Below are positions 1 to 8,036 of a stretch of DNA of 32,435 bases, in pieces (within the stretch, counting starts at the first letter, position 1; the number at the start of each line of letters is the position of its first letter). Under the pieces are notes generated by a model. It searched no databases. It was not told the origin of the DNA and saw only the letters and a list, made by a program, of their open reading frames with translations. The stretch comes from Candidatus Woesearchaeota archaeon (GTDB lineage Archaea; Nanobdellota; Nanobdellia; Woesearchaeales; DSVV01): assembly GCA_016935125.1 (NCBI GenBank), contig JAFGRM010000017.1:1-32435 (forward strand), given 5' to 3'. The position numbers were made by a program, and so were the translations under genes.

Positions 1-88
1 AGATTTTATAATATAAAATATATTTTATCATATTTTTAGATTTTGTGTTTGATAACGCGCAAAGCTTATGGTTTTATGGAAGGGCAGG

Positions 89-244
89 ATGAGAAGACCA
101 ATATCAGCAACAATAGACGAGCGGCTTATCAGGTGGATCAACTCTGAGCTAAAGGATGGAATGAAGTACAGGAACAAGTCGCACCTGATAGAGATCGCTC
201 TCATGAACCTAAAAGAGTCTAAAGACCAAAACAATGACAACTGA
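89..244 (+). CDS. Small ribbon-helix-helix (RHH/CopG-like) DNA-binding protein, 51 aa
   Basis: Manual translation MRRPISATIDERLIRWINSELKDGMKYRNKSHLIEIALMNLKESKDQNNDN*; short N-terminal strand then two helices with the RNxSHLIExAL pattern typical of RHH proteins. Below the ORF-track size cutoff. An alternative in-frame ATG is at 68. Confidence 0.7.
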   Translation: MRRPISATIDERLIRWINSELKDGMKYRNKSHLIEIALMNLKESKDQNNDN

Positions 245-502
245 GCACAACGAATAGCAATGACAAGGGCACAAAGAAAGCACAGATACAAAAGAGAACA
301 CAAATATAAATAAGGGTAAATATGGGCTGAAGGTGGCTGGAAAGAACAGGCAACCGGACATCTGCAACATGGTAAAATAGCAGTTGCAACAGGTGCACAA
401 CAGATGCTTGGGACCACTGGCAGATTTATTGAATATATTAAAAAGATCGTTTTTAGCGAAATCAGCACTTAAAAAAAGAGGAGTTAAAAAAGAGGGCAGG
501 AG

Positions 503-2803
503 ATGGCACTATTCAGGAAAACAGAGGGAACTTGCGGCTATGAGACTGTGCGTGAAGGAGAGGACCTTATTCTATACATAAACTGCAAGCAGTGCAACTA
601 CTCTCCATCTATAGAGGACAGCCCCACATGCATGGCAAGGACAATAACAAAGCTTGTCGAGACGCCAAGCGTAACAAAGATAGTCTTCAGCGAAAAGAGG
701 GATGTAGAATATGATTATGCACAGACCCTTCTGCTAATGGAGATAGCTAACCTGTACAAGGATCTCATGAAGCAGAAGACACTCTTTAGCTATGAGTCTC
801 TAGGAACCTCGCTTGAATGCAGTAGGTGCATAAACTCCAGATATAACGAGATACACAATGATATAATCAACAAGATAAAGAGCGACCCGGTGGGCGCATA
901 CATAACTGCAAGAAGGTACATGAGAAGAGAGAGGATAACTGCAAACAAGACTGTCGATGAGAACTGCGTGAAATGCATACAGAGGTACATCTCTATACTG
1001 AACTACATCATGAAGCTTTTGGACAATACAAAGATGATGGCTCTTGCAAGGCCGCATCTTGCAGGCTACAGGATAGGTGACAGGGGGGTTTATAGGAACA
1101 TATTCTACCCCATAATAAAGCCGGACTTCATGTATACAAAACTCATGGCGAACTATCCCTCCAACGGCGAAGAGATGGACACATACACAATAGCAGACGA
1201 CACTGAAGTCACCATCTTCAAATACCCAAACAATGTCCAGTATCTCTACCACGTCATGCCTCCTGAGTTCCAGCTGAGCGAAGACAAGTATGAGCTGCTG
1301 GACACTGCAAGGACCATCCTGGCAGAGCATAAGCCAAAACAAGAGGAATTTACAGACCCAGAAAGGATGAGGCAGGTGTTCTTCAACATAAGCCATGACC
1401 TGATAGAAGAGCTGGCAGGCCACAGGAACATCAGGCTGACTAACAGGGAGCTCAATAATCTCGCGACTATCCTTGTCAGGTACACTGTTGGCTTCGGGCT
1501 GATTGAGGTCCTGCTCCAGGATGAGAAGATCCAGGACATATCTATAAACAGCCCTATGGGAAAGATTCCTATCTATATAGTCCATGGAGATTTCGACGAC
1601 TGCAAGACAAACATAATCCCTACCAAGAACGAGGCAGAGTCCTGGGCATCCAAACTCAGGATGATATCAGGAAGGCCACTTGACGAGGCAGACCCTATCC
1701 TTGACACTGAACTTGAGCTCCCTGGGTCGAGCGCAAGGGTGTCTGTCATAACAAAACCTCTCAACCCGACAGGGCTTGCATACTCTTTCAGGCGCCACCG
1801 TGACCGGCCATGGACACTTCCTCTTTTCATAAAGCAGAAGATGATCACTCCAGAGGCTGCAGGCCTGCTAAGCTTTCTTGTTGACGGGACAAGGACCATG
1901 CTTGTCGCAGGGACAAGGGGTGCAGGAAAGAGCTCGCTTCTTTCAAGCCTCATGATAGAGATCATGCGCAGGTACAGGGTGATAACTGTTGAAGACACAC
2001 TAGAGCTTCCTACAACATCTATGAGAAAGCTGGGATTCAATATCCAGCCTATGAAGGTCGCAAGCGCGCTTGCGAGCGGAAGCACTGAGATGAGCGCAGC
2101 AGACGGGATCAGGAGCACACTCAGGTTGGGAGATTCCGCGCTGATAGTCGGTGAAGTCAGGAGCAAGGAGGCGCTTGCACTCTATGAAGCCATGAGGGTT
2201 GGCGCTGCTGCAAATGTTGTTGCAGGTACAATACACGGCGACAGCCCATATGGTGTCTTTGACAGGGTTGTAAATGACATTGGTGTCCCAAGAACTTCGT
2301 TCAAGGCTACTGACATCATAATAGTCGCAAACCCTATCAGGTCAGCCGACGGCATACACAGGTTCAGGCGTGTGACGCAGATAACTGAAGTAAGGAAGCA
2401 CTGGGAAAATGACCCTGTCGCTGAAAAGGGGTTTGCAGACCTGATGAAATACGATGCAAGAGAAGACAAGCTTGTCGTGACAGACGCGATCTCAAACGGA
2501 GACTCTGATGTCTTAAAGGCGATCGCAGCGAACATAAAGGAGTTTGCAGGAGACTGGGACTCTGTCTGGAACAATATAATGCTCAGGGCAAAGGTCAAGC
2601 AAAAGATAGTGGAGTATTCAGATAAGATCGATGACAAGGACATGCTCGAGGCAGGGTTTGTCATAACCTGCAACGATATGTTCCACCTTATATCAGACAA
2701 GGTCCGTGATGATGTAGGATCGATGGACCCAAAGCAGATCTATGCAGAATGGCATGATTGGCTGAAAAAAGAAACAAAAAAGAGGGCAAGCAGGGGGCAG
2801 TAG
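503..2803 (+). CDS. Type II/IV secretion system / archaeal type IV pilus (FlaI/TadA/GspE-like) ATPase
   Basis: 766 aa; Walker A VAGTRGAGKSSLL, VITVEDTLELP, ALIVGEVRSKEALALYEAMRVGAA and GTIHGDSPYGVFDRV motifs; N-terminal domain with CxxC pairs; followed by a TadC-like gene. Confidence 0.93.
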   Translation: MALFRKTEGTCGYETVREGEDLILYINCKQCNYSPSIEDSPTCMARTITKLVETPSVTKIVFSEKRDVEYDYAQTLLLMEIANLYKDLMKQKTLFSYESLGTSLECSRCINSRYNEIHNDIINKIKSDPVGAYITARRYMRRERITANKTVDENCVKCIQRYISILNYIMKLLDNTKMMALARPHLAGYRIGDRGVYRNIFYPIIKPDFMYTKLMANYPSNGEEMDTYTIADDTEVTIFKYPNNVQYLYHVMPPEFQLSEDKYELLDTARTILAEHKPKQEEFTDPERMRQVFFNISHDLIEELAGHRNIRLTNRELNNLATILVRYTVGFGLIEVLLQDEKIQDISINSPMGKIPIYIVHGDFDDCKTNIIPTKNEAESWASKLRMISGRPLDEADPILDTELELPGSSARVSVITKPLNPTGLAYSFRRHRDRPWTLPLFIKQKMITPEAAGLLSFLVDGTRTMLVAGTRGAGKSSLLSSLMIEIMRRYRVITVEDTLELPTTSMRKLGFNIQPMKVASALASGSTEMSAADGIRSTLRLGDSALIVGEVRSKEALALYEAMRVGAAANVVAGTIHGDSPYGVFDRVVNDIGVPRTSFKATDIIIVANPIRSADGIHRFRRVTQITEVRKHWENDPVAEKGFADLMKYDAREDKLVVTDAISNGDSDVLKAIAANIKEFAGDWDSVWNNIMLRAKVKQKIVEYSDKIDDKDMLEAGFVITCNDMFHLISDKVRDDVGSMDPKQIYAEWHDWLKKETKKRASRGQ

Positions 2804-2848
2804 AGACTTTAGATACTCTATATGCTGCCGCCTTGTCATATAGGATAG

Positions 2849-5038
2849 ATGGACAACGTAACAAGAGAGATCCTTGAGAAATACAAGAACAAGCTCAAGT
2901 CTGAGCTGGGTGTTGAGACTGGCGAGCAGGAAGAGGGTGAGATAGAGAACACATCCACCAAAGAGTACAAGGATTTCAAGAACGAGATGATTCCTGTACA
3001 TTTCTCAATATATGAAAAAGCCTGCAATATGTCTGAAAAGATATTCAGGATAGCTCCTGATGAAAAAAAGGCAACTGAGATCCAGAATGCGATAAACACA
3101 GCACACCTCAATATCACTCCTGCTGGTGTTGCAAGCTTTGCAATCCTTGGGCCGCTGATCATTATCATGACCGGGCTTTTTGTCAGCAGCGGTATACCGC
3201 TTGCGTTTAAGCAAGACCCAAACATGTTCTTTATGGTATTCAGCCTTCTGGTCGGCGTCTGCATCATGTTCCCTCTCCAGAGGATCCCTCTGTTCATGGC
3301 AGACTCCTGGAGGCTTAAAGCGAGCAGCCAGATGGTGATATGCATATTTTACATAGTCACCTATATGAGGCATACGTCCAACCTCGAGCTCGCAATCGAG
3401 TTCGCATCAAGCCACCTGTCAGGCCCGCTTGCGCTTGACATGAAAAAGGTGCTCTGGGACATAGAGACCCAGAGATTCAGCACGCTCAAGGACTCTCTTG
3501 ACACATACCTTGAAACATGGCGGAAATACAATCTTGAGTTTATCGAGTCAATGCACCTTATAGAATCGAGCCTTTATGAATCATCTGAAGAGCGACGGCT
3601 GGGCCTACTCGAAAAATCGCTTGATGTTATGCTTGAGGAGACATTTGAAAAGATGCTCCATTACGCACATGGGCTAAAGTCGCCCATAACATCACTTCAC
3701 ATGCTCGGCATCATACTTCCTGTCCTTGGCCTTGTCATACTCCCTCTTGTTGTCAATTTCATGGGAAACATCAAGTGGTATTACCTTGCAACAGTATACA
3801 ACATCGCAATCCCTGGTGCTGTCTTTTATCTCGGAAAAAGGATCCTTGCATCAAGGCCGACAGGGTACGGTGACACAGACATCTCAGAGATGAACCCAGA
3901 GCTGAAAAAGTTCAAGAAGATAAACATGAAGATCCTGGGGATGGAATTCGGCATAAGCCCGCTTTTCCTTGCTATAACTGTTTTTGCAGTCTGTTTTCTT
4001 ATAGGATTAAGCCCGCTGCTTGCCCATGTTTTTGCTGGAACCGAGAACATACCGATAGGAGAAGATGATGATTTTACAACCTGCAAGCACAGCTATTGCC
4101 TGAATGAGTACAGGACAGATGAGACCACTGGGTCAAAGGATGGGCCATATGACCTTATACCATCTGTCCTCAGTGTCTTTGTGCCATTGTCATTAGGAAT
4201 ATCTGTGGGCTTGTATTATAGTATAAAATCAAAAAGGCTTATCAAGCTCAGGCAGGATGCAAAAGTGCTTGAGCGTGAATTCTCTTCTGCACTCTTCCAG
4301 CTTGGAAACAGGCTCAGCGACGGGCTTCCTGCAGAGGTGACCTTTGGAAAGGTCGCAGAAGTCATGCAAGACACAGAATCAGGCAGGTTCTTTGATAAGG
4401 TCAGCAACAATATAAGAAAGCTGGGTTTCAGCGTGAATGAGGCTATCTTCAACCAGAAGGTCGGCGCAATAAAGAGCTATCCCTCATCAACAATCCAAAG
4501 CTCGATGAAGGTCCTGACCCAGGCGATAAAGAAAAGCCCTATTATCGCTGCCCAGGCAGTGCTCACAATCTCCCGCTATATGAAAGAGATGCACAGGGTC
4601 GATGAGAGGCTAAAAGACCTTCTTGCAGACATTATAGCATCCATGAAATCACAGGTCTCATACCTGGCTCCAGTCATATCAGGGATTGTCATAGGTATAA
4701 CATCCATGATGACAAATATCTTAGGCAAGCTTGGGCCTGCGCTCCTAGCCAGGAGCAATGAAGGAGATATGAGCGTGCCTATGGACTTCTTCGGCATAGG
4801 CATCCCAAGCTATTATTTCCAGATCTTTGTAGGGATCTATGTCATCGAGATAATATATATCCTCTCAATACTTGTAAATGGAATAGAAAACGGCTATGAT
4901 AAGCTCAATGAAGAATACACAATAGGAAGCAACCTGATGAGAGGCACTATCCTTTATACAACGCTTGCACTGATAGTGATGGTAGTGTTCAACACCATTG
5001 CTGATGTGGTGATATCAAGCACCCTTGCAACAACCTAG
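2849..5038 (+). CDS. TadC/FlaJ-like (type II secretion F domain) polytopic membrane protein
   Basis: 729 aa with several hydrophobic segments and two cytoplasmic-like blocks; directly downstream of the pilus ATPase on the same strand, the usual archaeal ATPase-membrane platform pairing. Confidence 0.85.
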   Translation: MDNVTREILEKYKNKLKSELGVETGEQEEGEIENTSTKEYKDFKNEMIPVHFSIYEKACNMSEKIFRIAPDEKKATEIQNAINTAHLNITPAGVASFAILGPLIIIMTGLFVSSGIPLAFKQDPNMFFMVFSLLVGVCIMFPLQRIPLFMADSWRLKASSQMVICIFYIVTYMRHTSNLELAIEFASSHLSGPLALDMKKVLWDIETQRFSTLKDSLDTYLETWRKYNLEFIESMHLIESSLYESSEERRLGLLEKSLDVMLEETFEKMLHYAHGLKSPITSLHMLGIILPVLGLVILPLVVNFMGNIKWYYLATVYNIAIPGAVFYLGKRILASRPTGYGDTDISEMNPELKKFKKINMKILGMEFGISPLFLAITVFAVCFLIGLSPLLAHVFAGTENIPIGEDDDFTTCKHSYCLNEYRTDETTGSKDGPYDLIPSVLSVFVPLSLGISVGLYYSIKSKRLIKLRQDAKVLEREFSSALFQLGNRLSDGLPAEVTFGKVAEVMQDTESGRFFDKVSNNIRKLGFSVNEAIFNQKVGAIKSYPSSTIQSSMKVLTQAIKKSPIIAAQAVLTISRYMKEMHRVDERLKDLLADIIASMKSQVSYLAPVISGIVIGITSMMTNILGKLGPALLARSNEGDMSVPMDFFGIGIPSYYFQIFVGIYVIEIIYILSILVNGIENGYDKLNEEYTIGSNLMRGTILYTTLALIVMVVFNTIADVVISSTLATT

Positions 5039-5235
5039 CTTGCAACAGCAGTTAGCACATATAACAGCAGTTGCTGCACATAACATATATCAGTATTATA
5101 GGTATATATGTGGTGCAAAATTATGGTGTGTAAAGTATGGTGTGTATTGTGCTTTTATTATAACCTGGTTGCTTCTTTTGTACCAAATCATTGTGCTTCT
5201 GTAGCAGCCTTCATACCATGCCTACTATGCCCATA

Positions 5236-5388
5236 TCACACAGCCTCTTCTGCCATGCATATGTTGCTTAAGCTCTTTCTCCTGACATGCTGCTGCCATG
5301 AAAAGATATTCAGCAGGTCAACCTGCCTCTTGTATGTCTCCCAATCAAGATACTCTGTTTTTCGCCTGAAATAACCAAATGCTATCAT
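5236..5388 (-). CDS. Small hypothetical protein, 50 aa
   Basis: Manual translation MIAFGYFRRKTEYLDWETYKRQVDLLNIFSWQQHVRRKSLSNICMAEEAV*; strong Shine-Dalgarno AAGGAGGTGGTC immediately before the ATG; ATGA overlap with the upstream ORF. Not in the ORF track. Confidence 0.65.
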   Translation of the reverse strand: MIAFGYFRRKTEYLDWETYKRQVDLLNIFSWQQHVRRKSLSNICMAEEAV

Positions 5389-5528
5389 GACCACCTCCTT
5401 TTAAACATCATTTTACTTTTAAATGTCATTTTGTTTTTTAACATCATTTTGATATTGTCCTGAACCTGGCTCATGTTGTCTTGAACTTTATACAGCCCTT
5501 GTGTCTCATACAGCCCCATGTGCCTCAT
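5385..5528 (-). CDS. Small hypothetical basic, Met/Lys-rich protein, 47 aa
   Basis: Manual translation MRHMGLYETQGLYKVQDNMSQVQDNIKMMLKNKMTFKSKMMFKRRWS*; stop overlaps the next start as ATGA; about 18-bp DNA repeats (AAAATGATGTTTAAAA-like) are in frame. Confidence 0.5.
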   Translation of the reverse strand: MRHMGLYETQGLYKVQDNMSQVQDNIKMMLKNKMTFKSKMMFKRRWS

Positions 5529-5570
5529 ACAACTTTCTGACTCATGTAGTCATCTGTGCTTCTTGCTCTC

Positions 5571-5894
5571 TTAAGCCTCTGCAGCAAGGTATCCTTGCAT
5601 AAAGCCCATCTCTGCTGCAGATATGCAGTCGTTCTCAAACTCATCATGCAAGCCCTCTTCTGTGTATATGTCATTATCATGTGCAGTTATGCTGGGTTTC
5701 ATATCTGTCTCAAGCCCAATCAAGCTAAAGATCACCTCAACTGACCTATCAACCCTATTGGTAAACTTATCTGTAAACTTATCTGTAAACTTATCGGCAA
5801 AGCAATCAGCAAAATTATTGGCAACCCTATCATCAATCCCGTGGGTATCTGTTCCTCCTATTTTTCTTCCTATTTCTCTTCCTATGTTATCCAT
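5571..5894 (-). CDS. Hypothetical protein with tetrapeptide-repeat N-terminal half
   Basis: ORF track gives 5571..5903; the internal ATG at 5894 is preceded by GAGGTGATaagc. Sequence MDN IGRE IGRK IGGT DTHG IDDR VANN FADC FADK FTDK FTDK FTNR VDRS..., coded by 12-bp DNA repeats. Confidence 0.6.
   Translation of the reverse strand: MDNIGREIGRKIGGTDTHGIDDRVANNFADCFADKFTDKFTDKFTNRVDRSVEVIFSLIGLETDMKPSITAHDNDIYTEEGLHDEFENDCISAAEMGFMQGYLAAEA
5761..5796. repeat. 12-bp tandem repeat, 3 units of gtaaacttatct (last unit ends in g)
   Basis: Read directly: gtaaacttatct gtaaacttatct gtaaacttatcg; lies within the 5571..5894 CDS. Confidence 0.95.
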
Positions 5895-6039
5895 GCTTAT
5901 CACCTCATTTTCGATTATTTTTCGATTATCATAATTATCATAACACTGGGCTTTGCGTTTAAATATCTCACACAGGAATGTCCACTGGGGTCAACTAGAA
6001 ACAATGGTTTTTGTTTTTCCCATGGCAAGAGCCTGTGGC

Positions 6040-6170
6040 AAGAATCCATGGCAAGACCCACAAATAGGAACCCTTAGTAAGACCCCAGGTAGGAACCCCA
6101 GGCAAGATCCACAGGTAGGAACCCTTGGTAATATCCACAGGTAGGAACCCATAACAAAAACCCAAGGCAA
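6040..6170. repeat. Degenerate intergenic minisatellite, about 26-bp unit
   Basis: Units such as cccacaaataggaacccttagtaagac / cccaggtaggaaccccaggcaagat / ccacaggtaggaacccttggtaatat / ccacaggtaggaacccataacaaaaa, preceded by related 'catggcaaga' units. Confidence 0.8.
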
Positions 6171-6171
6171 G

Positions 6172-6181
6172 ATTTATTAAT
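6172..6181 (+). promoter_or_regulatory. Putative archaeal TATA box for the DUF99 gene
   Basis: 'atttattaat' about 22-31 nt before the ATG at 6203, consistent with leaderless transcription. Confidence 0.45.
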
Positions 6182-6202
6182 CTCCTTGCCTTTTTCAAGG
6201 AT

Positions 6203-6793
6203 ATGGAAAATAGTCATGTCAAGAATGAGATAAGGGTGCTTGGCATAGATGACATGCCCTTTGACAAGTTCAAGGATAAAGAAACAAAGGTCGTAGGTGT
6301 TATGTACAGGGGTGGCTCTTTTCTAGATGGGGTCCTTTCGACTGTAGTTAAGGTTGATGGTGATGATGCGACGCAAAAGATCTCAGAGATGGTAAACAGG
6401 TCCAGGTTCAAGAAGCAGATAAGGTGCATACTCCTTGATGGAATCGCAGTAGCAGGATTTAATGTGATAGATATAGTCAGGCTCAGCACCATGACGGGGC
6501 TTGGAGTTATAGTCATCATGCGCAGCATGCCTGAAACTGAGAGGATACATAAGGCGCTCCGCAAGCTTGGCATGGACAAAAAGATTCCCCTTCTGCAAAA
6601 TGCAGGGAAGATACATGCTGTTTCAGATGTAAATAGAGGGCAGATATGCATGCAGTGTCATGGCATCAGCGCAAGAAAGGCAAAAGAGATCATAAGGACA
6701 ACATCAACACATTCTTTTATTCCTGAGCCAATAAGGGTAGCACATATGATAGGCCAGGGTGTAAAACTCGGAGAAAGCAAAGGCAATGCCTGA
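6203..6793 (+). CDS. DUF99 family protein (endonuclease V-related fold)
   Basis: RVLGIDDMPF, VVGVMYRGGSFLDGVLSTVVKVDGDDATQKI, IRCILLDGIAVAGFNVIDI pattern typical of archaeal DUF99. Confidence 0.85.
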   Translation: MENSHVKNEIRVLGIDDMPFDKFKDKETKVVGVMYRGGSFLDGVLSTVVKVDGDDATQKISEMVNRSRFKKQIRCILLDGIAVAGFNVIDIVRLSTMTGLGVIVIMRSMPETERIHKALRKLGMDKKIPLLQNAGKIHAVSDVNRGQICMQCHGISARKAKEIIRTTSTHSFIPEPIRVAHMIGQGVKLGESKGNA

Positions 6794-6875
6794 GCCATGC
6801 CATTGTTTCTGCCATGCCGCTGTTTCCGACTGGTAAGTACCCTGTAAAAAGTGTAAAAAGCTGCAAAGAAATTAT

Positions 6876-7841
6876 TCACTTTTTTATAAAGAACCCTAAT
6901 GCAGACAGTGCGATGCAAAAAAGAAAGCTCCTTATGACTATAGCTGCTGTGGCATGGACAAAAAAATGCTGCGGCAGCAACACTATCATCATGTCTGTCT
7001 CTGGATTAAACAGCCAGCTGCTGCCTGAAAAAAACATCCTATGAAAAGCTGTAAAGAAAAATGAAAAGGACCTCCTGACAATGAAACTGAAAACAAGTAT
7101 GCCAGACATCACAAACCCCTGCTGGACAAGTATCTTTCCATACACTGTTTTTAGCTTTTTTAGTGTGCTTATTCTCTCTCTTGTCTTCTGCTTCCTGTCT
7201 TGCTTAAGCTCTTTTTTTGCCTTGCGATCTGTCTGTGGGTCTACCTGAAGGCCTGTCTGAAGGTTTGCTTGAGAATCTAACTGGGAGCGGGTCTTAGAAT
7301 CTGCCTGATGGTCTGCCTTTAGGCCAGAATAGGTATGAAAATCAGGATCAGGACTAACCTGGCTGCCAGAACTGCGATTTGTGTAGTTTATGTATAATGC
7401 CAGCAGCAGCATAATGGCCAAAAGCGATGCTAAGACCAGCCAATTCGCAAAAAAAAGCCTTCTTACATCACCAAGATGGGCTTTCTCCTTTTCATTGAAC
7501 ATATCTGTCAAACTGTCTGAACTACCTGTGATAAAACCAAGCATATCCTCAGTCATCATCTCTGCAGTGCCCTCGCTTATCCTGGAATAAACACCCAGCT
7601 TCTCGTATTCATCATAATAAAACCCCTTATCAAAGAACATGTATTGTGTATTGGCAAGGAATATAAAGCAGATGATCGCAATGACAAACCCCCCTGCTGC
7701 AAGATTTCTTGCGGTCAGAATCTGGCGAATCCTTCCTAAGCAGGCCTTTGTAGAATCGCAAAGGAATTCAAAGAGTAGGCTTATCCTGCTCTGCTTGCCC
7801 ATATTCCCTTTCTCTCTTGGATCATTTATGTCTGTTGTCAT
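6876..7841 (-). CDS. Multi-pass membrane protein with Gln/Asp-rich tetrapeptide-repeat linker
   Basis: 321 aa; hydrophobic segments near residues 50-70 and 130-150 and at the C terminus; hydrophilic linker LKAD HQAD SKTR SQLD SQAN LQTG LQVD PQTD. Confidence 0.7.
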   Translation of the reverse strand: MTTDINDPREKGNMGKQSRISLLFEFLCDSTKACLGRIRQILTARNLAAGGFVIAIICFIFLANTQYMFFDKGFYYDEYEKLGVYSRISEGTAEMMTEDMLGFITGSSDSLTDMFNEKEKAHLGDVRRLFFANWLVLASLLAIMLLLALYINYTNRSSGSQVSPDPDFHTYSGLKADHQADSKTRSQLDSQANLQTGLQVDPQTDRKAKKELKQDRKQKTRERISTLKKLKTVYGKILVQQGFVMSGILVFSFIVRRSFSFFFTAFHRMFFSGSSWLFNPETDMMIVLLPQHFFVHATAAIVIRSFLFCIALSALGFFIKK

Positions 7842-8036
7842 CTTAAAGTCCTGCCAGGTAAAGTTTTGCTATGCTTTCCGTTTAGCACTTTAGCAAGGGC
7901 ATGATCCTGCCTGATAAGCTTGATACAATACTGGTTGATTATGTATTAAACAATTTTAAGCGCACTGATACTAAAGGCTGAACTGATAAACACATGAACC
8001 ACAACACATCAATGCATCAATACATAATCACAAAAA

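Noticed and set aside
800-2700. Large minus-strand ORFs (261, 197 and 172 aa) opposite the pilus ATPase
   Set aside because: Antisense to a strongly conserved ATPase; no recognisable motifs.
5108-5374. Plus-strand 88-aa ORF (MWCKIMVCKV...)
   Set aside because: Antisense to the 5236-5388 ORF, which has a much stronger ribosome-binding site; Cys/Leu-rich composition looks like a shadow ORF.
5995-6198. Minus-strand 67-aa ORF with TKGSYLWVLP repeats
   Set aside because: Starts at TTG, spans the degenerate minisatellite with unit lengths that are not multiples of 3, and a plus-strand ORF also crosses it; likely a by-product of the repeat.
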